From Paludibacteraceae bacterium (GTDB lineage Bacteria > Bacteroidota > Bacteroidia > Bacteroidales > Paludibacteraceae), in contig JAGCWQ010000121.1 of the NCBI GenBank assembly GCA_017961765.1, positions 43,742-107,741 of the forward strand: 64,000 bases of DNA, read 5' to 3'. The first letter of the stretch is position 1, and every line of letters starts with the position of its first letter. Under the pieces are notes generated by a model. It did no database searches and was not told the origin of the DNA. It saw nothing but the letters and a program-made list of their open reading frames with translations. The position numbers and the translations under genes were made by a program. Below are positions 19,530 to 30,400 of this stretch, in pieces.

Positions 19530-20078
19530 TTACTTAACATAAAAAAAAGACTTAATCCAAAGATATAAGTTCTCGCAATTTAATTGAGCATTGCCTAAAT
19601 TGTTTATTAAATTCAACTTAGGATTATACGACAAAGCCATAGAACACCAATTTTCCACATCGATCTTAAAATTATCCAAGATAATCTCCACAGGAAAATC
19701 ATCGTACAACCGGACTTTCCTCGTATATATTTTCATGATTTTCAATCTCGCGCCCATATCACGTTCCCTATAAATGACAATCTTATCTATATTTTTCCAA
19801 GCAAACCTCTCATGAAAATCCTCAGGAACCAAACAAACTTCAAACTCCCTACTCGTTAGTTTTATATAACTATCTTTATTCTTCTTAAAAGACTCTTTAA
19901 AGAAGAAGCAAGAGACAAAAAAGTGAATGAGGCCCAATATATAATAATCCCCCCATAATAACACCAAAGATATCAACATACCACAAACAGCAACCACAAA
20001 ATCAGAGAGATTCGTTCTAAGAGAGCCTTTTACAACATACGCATCAGTCTTTTCCATAAGAGATCTATTTCGTTTCAC
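19530..20078 (-). CDS. membrane protein with PH-like cytoplasmic domain, unknown
   Basis: Two adjacent hydrophobic segments (VVAVCGMLISLVLLWGDYY and ILGLIHFFVSCFFF) are followed by a ~120-residue domain with alternating strands (YIKLTSREFEVCLV, IDKIVIYRERD, VRLYDDFPVEIIL) that resembles the bacterial PH-like membrane domains. The GTG at 20078 gives 182 residues; the ATG at 20057 gives 175 and may be the true start. AT-rich, and paired with the small membrane protein downstream. The function is unknown. Confidence 0.6.
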   Translation of the reverse strand: MKRNRSLMEKTDAYVVKGSLRTNLSDFVVAVCGMLISLVLLWGDYYILGLIHFFVSCFFFKESFKKNKDSYIKLTSREFEVCLVPEDFHERFAWKNIDKIVIYRERDMGARLKIMKIYTRKVRLYDDFPVEIILDNFKIDVENWCSMALSYNPKLNLINNLGNAQLNCENLYLWIKSFFYVK

Positions 20079-20439
20079 TTAAATGTAGCTTGGTATAGGA
20101 CAATTTAATTTTTATCTTATTAGTACATACAAAATTAGCACATTAGTTCGATTCGGGCAAAGCGACCCAGCCATCTTTTTAGTTACTTGTTCAGGTTTCT
20201 TTCCAATGGAAGTGACACTAACAGTGGGTGATGATGCATTGTGAAACTCAAATCTTACAGCATATAACCGCACAAGAAAACCGATTATGATCATTTTATG
20301 ACGAAAGAGCCGTGAAACTCAACACGAAAAGATAGTCCCATTTTGGATTTATTATGTAACTTTGCAAAAAATATGTCGTCCTCAGTGCCGACATATCCAT
20401 TTCTTAAAATTAGGAAATACATTAAATTAATCATACAAC
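20079..20439. other. intergenic region before purL
   Basis: No convincing gene is seen in these 361 bases. GTGAAACTCAA occurs twice (about 20240 and 20312). A purL -7 box lies at 20357-20364. A short minus-strand open frame at 20112-20294 has no protein-like features. Confidence 0.5.
20357..20364 (+). promoter_or_regulatory. purL promoter -7 element
   Basis: TAACTTTG matches TAnnTTTG and lies 75 bases before the purL ATG. No purine riboswitch fold was recognised in the leader. Confidence 0.55.
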
Positions 20440-23400
20440 ATGATTCTATTCTTCAAAAAAGAGGATGCAGGCATAATCGCAGTCGATTCAAAGTCTGCAC
20501 TTAACGCTCAAGACATCGAAAAGTTAACATGGCTATTCAGCGGAGCGAAGTTTACGGAGGAGACAGAGATTAATGGATGGTTTATCGGTCCACGCCGTGA
20601 AATGATAACCCCATGGAGTACGAATGCAGTCGAAATCACCCAAAACATGGGCTTGAACGGATTGCAACGAATCGAAGAGTACTTTGCTGCCAAAGGAGCC
20701 GATTCGGAACACGACCCAATGCTCCAACGCATCTATCCGAAACTCGACCAACAGATTTTCACGATAGACAAGCAACCCGATGCCATCATCCACATCGATG
20801 ACATTGAAGAATACAACAAAAAAGAGGGATTGGCCCTCAATCCTGACGAAATTGCCTATTTGAACGGCATCAGCGAAAAGATCGGAAGAAAATTGACCGA
20901 CAGTGAAGTTTTCGGTTTCTCCCAAGTGAATTCCGAGCACTGCCGCCACAAGATATTCAACGGTCTCTACATCATCGACGGAAAGGAGATGGAGAGTTCC
21001 CTCTTCAAACTTATCAAGAAGACCTCGGAGACCAACCCAAACAAATTGGTTTCCGCCTACAAAGACAACGTCGCCTTCAACGAAGGTCCTGTGATTGAGC
21101 AGTTCGCCCCAGCAAGCGGGGACAAGCCAGACTTCTTCGAAGTGAAGAAGATCAAGTCTGTCATCTCCCTCAAAGCGGAGACCCACAACTTCCCTACTAC
21201 CGTTGAGCCATTCAACGGAGCTGCAACAGGTTCAGGAGGTGAGATCCGTGACCGTCTCGGCGGAGGTAAAGCTAGTTTGCCAATGGCAGGTACTGCCGTC
21301 TATATGACATCCTACCCTCGTACAGAGAAGGGACGTGCATGGGAGAACAGCATGGACGAGCGCAAATGGCTCTACCAAACACCAGAGCAGATCCTCATCA
21401 AGGCATCCAACGGTGCCAGCGATTTCGGTAATAAATATGGACAACCGCTCATCTGCGGTTCGTTGCTCACCTTCGAGCACGCAGAGAACTACAAAAAGTT
21501 CGCTTACGACAAAGTCATCATGTTGGCCGGCGGTATCGGTTTCGCCAAGATGAAAGACAGTTTGAAAGGCGAGCCTGTTCCTGGACAGAAAGTCATCGTC
21601 ATGGGTGGTGACAACTACCGCATCGGTATGGGTGGTGGTGCCGTATCCTCCGTTGACACAGGACAATACAACAACGCTATCGAGTTGAACGCCGTTCAAC
21701 GCGCCAACCCTGAGATGCAAAAACGTGTATCCAACGTCATAAGAACACTCGCAGAGTCAGACAATAACCCTATCGTATCCATCCACGACCACGGAGCAGG
21801 AGGTCACTTGAACTGCCTCTCTGAGTTGGTGGAAAGCACCGGTGGAAAAATCGACATGGACAAATTGCCTGTCGGCGACCCTACCCTCTCCGCAAAAGAG
21901 ATCATCGGAAACGAGAGTCAAGAGCGTATGGGATGCCTTGTCAACGAGAAGGACATCGAACTCATCAAGCGCATCGCAGACCGTGAGCGCGCACCTATGT
22001 ACGTTGTCGGCGAGACCACTGGCGACATGCGTTTCGTATTTGAGAAGGAGAACAGCGAGAAGCCAATCGACCTCCGTCTCGACTACATGATCGGTAAGCC
22101 ACCTCGCACTGTCATCAAAGACAAGACCGTGGTGGAGAAATACGAAGATATCAAGACCGACCCAAGCAAGCTAAAAGAGTACTTGAACAACGTACTCCAA
22201 CTCGAATCGGTTGCCTGCAAGGATTGGTTGACCAACAAAGTAGACCGTTCCATCACAGGAAAAATCGCAAGACAACAATGTGCAGGAGAGATTCAATTGC
22301 CATTGAACGACTTGGGTGCAGTTGCCTTGGACTACAGATACAAAGCAGGTATTGCGACTTCCATCGGACATGCGCCAATGGCAGCCATGATCAACCCTGC
22401 CACAGGTTCCGTGCTCTCTATCGCAGAGGCCTTGACCAACATCGTTTGGGCTCCTTTGAAAGACGGAATCAGCAGCGTATCGTTGAGTGCCAACTGGATG
22501 TGGCCTTGCAAGAACGAAGGAGAAGACGCACGCCTCTACAAAGCAGTTGAGGCTTGTAGCAAATTCGCCTGCGCATTGGGTGTAAACATTCCGACAGGAA
22601 AAGACTCCCTCTCCATGACCCAAAAATATGGAGAAGACAAAGTATATTCACCTGGTACCGTCATCATCTCCGCTGGAGCAGAGGTATCTGACGTACGGAA
22701 GATTGTGGGTCCTGTCATCGAGAAGAAAGAGGGCACCAGCATCTACCACATCGACTTCTCATTCGACGCACTACAACTCGGTGGTTCCGCATTGGCACAG
22801 ACCCTCAATAAGATTGGAGCAAAAGCACCAACCGTCAAGAACCCTGAATATTTCGTAGATGCCTTCGAAGCCATCCAAACAATGGTGGACAAGGGTCTCA
22901 TCCTCGCAGGACACGACATCTCCGCCGGTGGTATGATTACCGCCCTTCTTGAGATGTGTTTTGCAAACAAAGAGTACGGTTTGAAGGTCAACTTGGACGA
23001 AATTCCTGAGAAAGACCTCATCAAGGTTCTCTTCAGCGAGAACCCTGGCGTCCTCATCCAAGTAGAGAAGGAGTCAGAAGTAGAGAAGATTTTGAAGAAG
23101 GAAGGCATCGGATTCGCCAAGATTGCAACGGTCATCAAAGAGCGGAAAATCGAGTTGGAGAAGGACGGCAAGAAAGAGTTGTTCGACATTGATGCGTTAC
23201 GTGACACATGGTTCCGTTCCTCCTATTTGCTCGATAGAAAGCAAAGTGGCGAGCAATGTGCGAAAGAGCGTTTTGAGAACTACAAGAGCCAACCGCTCGT
23301 ATATGACTTCAAGAATTTTGCAGGCAAGCTCTCTAAATTGGGCGTATCGGCAGACCGAAAAGAGAAGAGCGGCATCAAGGCAGCCATCATCCGAGACAAA

Positions 23401-24126
23401 GGAACGAACGGCGACCGTGAGATGGCTTACTCCTTGTGGTTGGCTGGATTCGATGTGAAAGATGTCCACATGACCGACTTGGCCACAGGAAGGGAGACCT
23501 TGGAAGACGTCAACATGATTGTCTTCTGCGGAGGATTCTCCAACTCCGACGTTTTGGGTTCTGCCAAAGGATGGGCAGGAGGATTCCTCTACAACGAAAA
23601 GGCAAAGCAAGCCCTCGACAAGTTCTACGCACGCAAGGACACGCTTAGCTTAGGTGTCTGCAACGGTTGCCAAGTTATGGCCGAATTGGGTCTTGTCTAT
23701 CCAGAACACGAAAAGAAGCACAAGATGTTGCACAACAACTCGCACAAGTTCGAGTCCAGCTTCGTAGGTTTGGACATTCCAGTCAACAACTCTGTCATGT
23801 TCGGTTCACTATCGGGCACGAAATTGGGTATTTGGGTAGCCCACGGAGAAGGAAAGTTCGACTTCCCTTACCAAGAGAGCGAGTACAACATCATTGCAAA
23901 ATATAGCTACGACGGCTATCCAGCCAACCCTAACGGTTCGCAATTCAGCGTAGCCGGAGTTTGTTCAAAGGACGGTCGCCACTTGGCCATGATGCCTCAC
24001 TTGGAGAGAGCCATCTTCCCTTGGCAATGGGCTTACTATCCATCAGACCGACTCCAAAGCGACGAGGTAACTCCTTGGTTGGAGGCCTTCGTCAACGCAC
24101 GGAAATGGATTGAGAAGAACAAATAA
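20440..24126 (+). CDS. purL: phosphoribosylformylglycinamidine synthase (single-chain PurL)
   Basis: This 1228-residue cytoplasmic enzyme converts FGAR plus glutamine and ATP to FGAM, the fourth step of purine synthesis. It is the large fused form: an N-terminal PurS-like region, two synthase halves (VNSEHCRHKIFNG, KAETHNFPTTVEPFNGAATG), and a C-terminal class I glutamine amidotransferase with the nucleophile Cys1074 in SLGVCNGCQVM and the His/Glu pair in MPHLERAIFPWQW. The gene stands alone, with its own promoter box and a terminator just after its stop. Confidence 0.98.
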   Translation: MILFFKKEDAGIIAVDSKSALNAQDIEKLTWLFSGAKFTEETEINGWFIGPRREMITPWSTNAVEITQNMGLNGLQRIEEYFAAKGADSEHDPMLQRIYPKLDQQIFTIDKQPDAIIHIDDIEEYNKKEGLALNPDEIAYLNGISEKIGRKLTDSEVFGFSQVNSEHCRHKIFNGLYIIDGKEMESSLFKLIKKTSETNPNKLVSAYKDNVAFNEGPVIEQFAPASGDKPDFFEVKKIKSVISLKAETHNFPTTVEPFNGAATGSGGEIRDRLGGGKASLPMAGTAVYMTSYPRTEKGRAWENSMDERKWLYQTPEQILIKASNGASDFGNKYGQPLICGSLLTFEHAENYKKFAYDKVIMLAGGIGFAKMKDSLKGEPVPGQKVIVMGGDNYRIGMGGGAVSSVDTGQYNNAIELNAVQRANPEMQKRVSNVIRTLAESDNNPIVSIHDHGAGGHLNCLSELVESTGGKIDMDKLPVGDPTLSAKEIIGNESQERMGCLVNEKDIELIKRIADRERAPMYVVGETTGDMRFVFEKENSEKPIDLRLDYMIGKPPRTVIKDKTVVEKYEDIKTDPSKLKEYLNNVLQLESVACKDWLTNKVDRSITGKIARQQCAGEIQLPLNDLGAVALDYRYKAGIATSIGHAPMAAMINPATGSVLSIAEALTNIVWAPLKDGISSVSLSANWMWPCKNEGEDARLYKAVEACSKFACALGVNIPTGKDSLSMTQKYGEDKVYSPGTVIISAGAEVSDVRKIVGPVIEKKEGTSIYHIDFSFDALQLGGSALAQTLNKIGAKAPTVKNPEYFVDAFEAIQTMVDKGLILAGHDISAGGMITALLEMCFANKEYGLKVNLDEIPEKDLIKVLFSENPGVLIQVEKESEVEKILKKEGIGFAKIATVIKERKIELEKDGKKELFDIDALRDTWFRSSYLLDRKQSGEQCAKERFENYKSQPLVYDFKNFAGKLSKLGVSADRKEKSGIKAAIIRDKGTNGDREMAYSLWLAGFDVKDVHMTDLATGRETLEDVNMIVFCGGFSNSDVLGSAKGWAGGFLYNEKAKQALDKFYARKDTLSLGVCNGCQVMAELGLVYPEHEKKHKMLHNNSHKFESSFVGLDIPVNNSVMFGSLSGTKLGIWVAHGEGKFDFPYQESEYNIIAKYSYDGYPANPNGSQFSVAGVCSKDGRHLAMMPHLERAIFPWQWAYYPSDRLQSDEVTPWLEAFVNARKWIEKNK

Positions 24127-24147
24127 GGAATAAATCATGAAGATTAG

Positions 24148-24178
24148 AAAGGTCGGGGCTTGGGTCTCCGGCCTTTTT
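24148..24178 (+). terminator. terminator after purL
   Basis: AAAGGTCGG (24148-24156) pairs with CCGGCCTTT (24168-24176, one G-T pair), followed by T residues. Confidence 0.75.
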
Positions 24179-24464
24179 ATTGGGATATTGGTAGGGACGC
24201 AACATGGTTTGCCACAGACAAAAACAATAATTTAAATCAATTTTTTGTTTTTTTAATAACTATGATTAACTTTGGGGGCTTGTAATGGAAAAGTACGTTT
24301 CTTTATACATGCAAGTTATGAAATGTTCCGAAGAACCGAATTGTCATACTGAGGTAGTTACGCACTATTACTACATTTTCAAACGATGACAAATATCGTC
24401 AAAAGGACTAAAATATATAGACGAAGTCTAACGACTTGAAAAACATTAAATTCTAAATACTGAA
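24179..24464. other. intergenic region and long leader of the adhesin operon
   Basis: It contains the promoter at 24244-24274. The predicted leader of about 185 bases before the adhesin ATG includes a small hairpin (AAGTC-TAAC-GACTT, about 24424-24438). No gene is seen. Confidence 0.5.
24244..24274 (+). promoter_or_regulatory. full Bacteroides-type promoter of the SprB-like operon
   Basis: TTTG at 24244-24247 (-33) and TAACTTTG at 24267-24274 (-7) are separated by 19 bases, which matches both elements and the spacing of the Bacteroides consensus. It is the clearest promoter in the window. Confidence 0.75.
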
Positions 24465-27400
24465 ATGAGAAACAGGCAATATCTCAGTTCGAATCATTTG
24501 TCTAAAGGGCAAAAGAGAGCGAAGAAAGGTTTCGCAACGTTGTTCATCACAGCATTGATGTCGATTTTCTATACAGGGGCGCAAGCTCAGTCTGTCTCCG
24601 TCAAAGAAAATGCGAAAGTCAACATATCATCTAAAAGTTATGATGAATGTGCGTCCATCATCGAATTCACGGTGTCTCCCACAGACGAGTACTATTTCGA
24701 CTTCTACATCACAGAGAACAACAAAAAATTGACTTCCAGTGATATACGACTCGAAGGAGATGCGTCCATTTTCCAATTCAACCAATACGACAACATCAAA
24801 TTCGAAAATGGCTCCTACAATGGAAGGACAACAACCTTCTATCTGAACACTCGAAACGGGAAGCCATACACCCTCTCATCTGAACTTCCTTCGTTGGCAG
24901 ACCCATTCTTGAGAATAGAAGGTGAAACCACCATCAAGGAAGGAGCCAAAGTAAATTTCACAAGCATAGCCTGTCCAAAATCAGAGGATTACACCTACCA
25001 ATGGTATGAGAATGGCAAAGCGATAGACGGAGCAACCTCTTCCAGTCTATCGGACTATACGCCAACTACCCCTACTAGTACTTTTAAATTGGAGGCAAGC
25101 CAAAACGGAACTCTAATCAAGGACGCCACCGTTTCCATTCGCTCATTAGGCACGCAAAAAAGATTTAGCATTGAGCCTTGGTGGGGTGTCGCCAGAGCCG
25201 AAGTCACAGAAGTAGCAGGTTACTGCAACTCGGTCTATCAAGTTGAACTTACCATCAACGAGAACGAACCGCAATTTAGCATCATTGATGGCAAAACAAA
25301 CATCACCGACCTCAGGAACGAAACATCATTCACTATCGAGAAGAAAATGGGTGACACGGGTGACACGGGTTGGAGAATCGCCAACAGCGACGTCAACGGA
25401 AAGCAAATCCTTTTCTTCATCGACGCAAGAACAAATCCTTTCACATTGACTAACGACATTGAAGAGCGGGAGTTCATCGTACCGACTATCTCTGTAACGA
25501 AAGGAAAGTTTAAAGACGGAAAGGCAGAAGTTGAACGCGGCGAGGCCATCTCCTTCGGAATCGACCTCTGCAAAAATTCAACAAGCGAATTGACCTACCA
25601 ATGGCAGAGCAGCACCAACGGAGGCACTTCTTGGACCGACCTTGACGGCAAGACAAGCAGCACACTAGAAGATTTCGTCTCCACAACAGACGGAATGCTA
25701 GTACGAGTACGTGTATCTACGGGTAGCGTATCCAATGTATCCAACGCCATCGCCGTTGTTTTCGAAGCATCCGAGATCATCGCAGAAATCGGAAATGCAG
25801 AGAAGATCAACGACATGGAATTTGAGGTGCTCAACCACCAGACCGTGGACATGAAGGTCTTCGCAGAGAGAATGAGCGACGCAAAAATCACCATGCAGAT
25901 AAAAGATTTCTCTTCCACGACATGGAAAGACACCGTGGTTGATTTCGGCACCGACAGCACATGGTCCTTTGTACCTACAAGAAATTTGGTTTACAAAATC
26001 ACGGCAGAAGGTACGCTTAACAACACCAACGAAGCAGGAACCATCACAAAGGAATTCCTCATCCGTGTCATCTACCGTTGCGACCAAAACGCCGCTACGG
26101 ACATCCTTTGGCACGACGACTTCGGACACTTCACCAACGCAACTACCTACGTCACGAAAGATGCGGATGGTGTGGAGCAAACACATGAGAGTTCTATTTC
26201 AGGCATTGCCATTGAGAACTACATGACACCAGACCCTAACTCTTTTGTCAAAGAGCACAAATTTGCATCGTTAGACCCATTATTCGGTTCTTTCTCATCC
26301 GACAACTGTGCGGGTGACGGATACAAGCACTATGCTTGCTGGCAAGATTGTAACGGTATTCGTGTGGAGGACGGTTACTATGCCATCCTGACCAATCCGA
26401 ACACAAGTAACTGTGGTAGGACAGAAGACCGCGACTATTGGGACGGATCAGACCACACGGGAGACAGCAACGGCGGTATGCTCTTCGTGAACTGTAGTAT
26501 GAGCAGTAAAGGCACCATCATCTACGAACGTGAGTTGACGCTCAGCAACGAGTGCTCCAACGTCCAACTTTTGTTCTCCGCCTTTATCAGCAACGCTGCC
26601 ATCAAGGAGGGACAAAAACCAGTAAACGTTCGTTTGGACATCCGCGACGAGGACTTGAACCTTGTCCATTCCATAGCTTCAGGCGACGTAATGCCACGTA
26701 CGACCGGAGAGAAATGGTCCAACCTGACCTTCCAATTCAAATCAACAGGAAAGAAGAAATACATCATTCAATTGACCAACAACAACGAAGGTGGTTCTGA
26801 AAGTTACGGTAACGATATCTTGTTGGATGACATTTCCATCGCCATCTGCTACCCTGACGTCAAATTGATAGCAGACCTCGCAGACAAGACGAAAGACACC
26901 ATCGAGACTTGTCAATTGGATACGGTTGTTAGATTGTACGCTTTCAACGAGAAGGGCATCAAGAACTACATCGACGAGCCAGTATATCTTTTCCAATACA
27001 AGAAGGCAGACAGCCTCTCTTCCAAGTGGCAAGACATCTCAACGGAAGGCGAAGGCATCCACATGACCAGCGAAGACAATATCGCAATAAAATTGGATCG
27101 TGAAGACTCCCGCTTCTTCGGAACAACCAAGTTCAGAGCCATCGTAGCTTCCAGCAAAGAGGTATTAACCAGTATCATCGAAGAAGAGGATACGACAGGA
27201 AAGATCACGATGAATGTCGATTGTGACCACGTTTACGCTGTCGATTCCGCCTTCACCATCATCTTCCACTATAGCGGTCCAATGGGTCCAGACATCGATA
27301 CAGCAGGCTGTATCGGAGAGGTGATGAAACTCATCGGAGAGTCATCTGACAAACCTGAGTTCAAATGGTTGAACGCAGACACGACGGAAATCTCCAACGG

Positions 27401-30400
27401 AGAAAAAGAATATACATTCACCATTGACGGTAGTCAAGACGACTACTATTTCTTCTTCGTCGGCACCGAGGCATTGGGATGTACAGACACACAAAAAGTT
27501 CACGTAAGGAAGAAAGAGAACGTATGGTTCGACGCGCCAGAAGAGTTCGTAGTCTGCGAATTTGACTCCGCATTGACTTTGACAGACATCGTTCTCAAGA
27601 ACTCCGACGCAAATCCAACCTTCACATGGGAATTGAACGGAACTGTGGACCCTTCTCAAACGAGCAAAAAGTTCAAGATTCCGGCAGACGCTCCATTGGA
27701 AGGAAGCATCAAAGTAACAGGATCGGCAGAAGGCTTCTGCGACTCTACAAGAACTATCAAGTACACCATCCACAAAAAGTACACGTTGGCACTCGACACC
27801 GATGTGGAGGAGGACAAGTTGTGCTTCAATACGACCAACAACACAGTCACATTGACAGCAGTCTTCACTCCAGAGACAGCACGCCCTAACAAATACTATT
27901 GGTACAACAATGGCGTATTCGTCGGAGAAAGCGACAAGCCAACCTACCAAATCAGCATTACGGAAAATGGCAAATACAAATTCATGGTAAAATCAACAGA
28001 TGACATTTGCTACAAAGACACAGCAAGCAGCGAAACGCCTGTTCAGGTAGATTACATTTCCGCAAGCCGCTCCATGGATATGGAAGTCACCACCGTTCCT
28101 GAAAACGCCATCATCTGTGAAGGCAAGTCCATTCAATTCAATTTGAAGATAGGAAACGCGTTGGACGACAAAGATGCCACTTGGGAGTGTGATGATTTCG
28201 AAGGCGGAGAGAAAAAGACAAAGACAGAAAACTTCTCAAGCAGCGTCACCATTACGCCAACCAAGAGCTCTGATTTCACAGACAAGAGAGTGATGAAAGT
28301 CAGCATCTTTGATGAGATCTGTGGCAAGGCAATCAACGTAAAGACCAACTACGAAGTTCACAACAACATCAAGTTAAGCATCGATCCAATCGACACATAC
28401 TGTCTCGGCAAGGGCGAAAAGATAGACTTGAATGCTACAGTGACAGCTGGTGAGCCAACTAAATATGTATGGTTGGAGGGAGAGACGAGACTCGACTCAA
28501 CCGAAACCAACCAAGCAAGCGTTCTCATCAAAGAGGGGTCCAACCAATATTCCGTGATCGCAAGCGACGGTGTATGTGAAAGCAAGACATCTGTTGTCAT
28601 GAACACGGAGGCCCGCCAACCTATCACGATTGACATCATGCCAAAGGATACCATCTTCTGTGAAGGAACGACAGTCACATTCCGTGCAACTATCGAGAAT
28701 GCATTGGATAAAGTGAATGTACCAGTCATCTGGTCTGGCGACGACATTGCAAGTGACACAACACTCAAAGGCGAGAGATGTACATTGGCACTCACCCCTG
28801 CCAAGAGCAACCTGAAGACGGAGCAACGCACCATCACCATCAAAACTGCAGATGAAGTCTGTGGCGAAGGTGGATTTGTAGAAACAAAAACCAGCTACTC
28901 CATTCACAACAAGATGGACATTGCCATCGAAGCAGACCGTACCGACGGACTCTTCTGTTTGACAGACAAAGGTGGCAACGACCAAATCAACTTGAAGGTG
29001 AATGTGAAGGCAGGAGAACCAACTCGTTACGATTGGTTCAAAGACGAGGCTGCGTTAGGTTCTGCAGTCAAAGGCGACACAATCTTGACAATCGGAGAAG
29101 GAACAAACCAATATAAGGTTATCGCAAGCGACGGCATCTGTAACGACACCAATTCAGTAGTCTTCCCTATCAAGGCAAGACATCTATTGGGATTGGATTT
29201 GAATCCAAAGGATGCCAGCATCTGTGAAGGCGAAGAGATTAAATTGACGGCTACCCTCACCGACGTTCTAAACGATGACATCACCGTGTTCTGGGAGGGC
29301 GACGACATCGCCGAGGGTTCAACGACCTCAGGTAATCCTTCCTCCTACACTGTAACAACGACCAAGACTGGAAACAAGAAGCAAGTAGGGAAAGCCACCA
29401 TCAAAGCGACAGATGCTGTCTGTCTCCGCGACACAGTGGTTAGCGTGGACTACAACGTCTTCATGAAGGTTGACATTCAATTGGTTTCAGACATCGCTGG
29501 TGGAAGAATCTGTAAAAAGGATCAGAACAGCAGCAAGGCCACCCTCACCATCAAGGTCAAGAAGGGTGATCCAAACAGCTTCATCTGGAACGACGGCAAG
29601 ATATGCGCTGGCAACGATACGGTAAGAACCATCGAATTGTCAGAGGGAACCAACACCTTCTCCGTCAGTGCAACCGACGGCGTCTGCAACAAGAAAGATG
29701 TATCAGAGGCAATTGCCAACAACTCAATCGAGACACGCGAGCCAATCGAAGTTGACTTGTTCTTGGATAACAGTTTGGTCTGCATCGGAAACCAAATAAA
29801 GGCTACGGCCTCCATCAAGAACAGCCACGAAGGAGCAACCTCCGTCATCAAGTGGTCGGACGGTCAAACAGTCAGCAACGCTTCAAACGGCGAACATTCC
29901 GAATTATTCACGCCTAGCGTAGGTTCTCAAAGCATCAACGTCAGCGTAGTAGATGCGAAATCCGACATCTGTCCTGCGACAGTCAAAGGAGCCGTCATCT
30001 CTGCTCAAGACTCGCTTCGATTGTTCATCAAGCCAAGTCAAGAGACACTTTGTCAAAGAGATGACACTACCCAATACATCAAGTTGACGGTAGGAATTAA
30101 CACAGGATGGCCAACCAGCGTAGTATGGTCAACTGGCGACACGACAAGAATCGACACGACTAACACGACCCACATCTTCGTAGGTCCAAACACCAACACC
30201 ACCTACTGGGCTTATGGTACGGACGACATCTGTAAGAACTCGGATAAGATCTATACAAAGGAGATCCAAGTTTCCAACAGAATCCATGTAGAAGTGGAGA
30301 TTGACAAGCCAGAGTTCCAAATGGGAGACGAGGTCAACTTGGTTGCCAACCTATCCAACGACGAGTACAACACAATCAAGTGGTACAACACAGAGACAGG

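Noticed and set aside
20112..20294. 60-codon minus-strand open frame before purL
   Set aside because: No protein-like pattern or family; probably chance in a spacer, though a decayed remnant cannot be excluded.
20365..20439. Riboswitch in the purL leader
   Set aside because: Only ~70 bases are available and no conserved purine or PRPP/ppGpp aptamer core was recognised.
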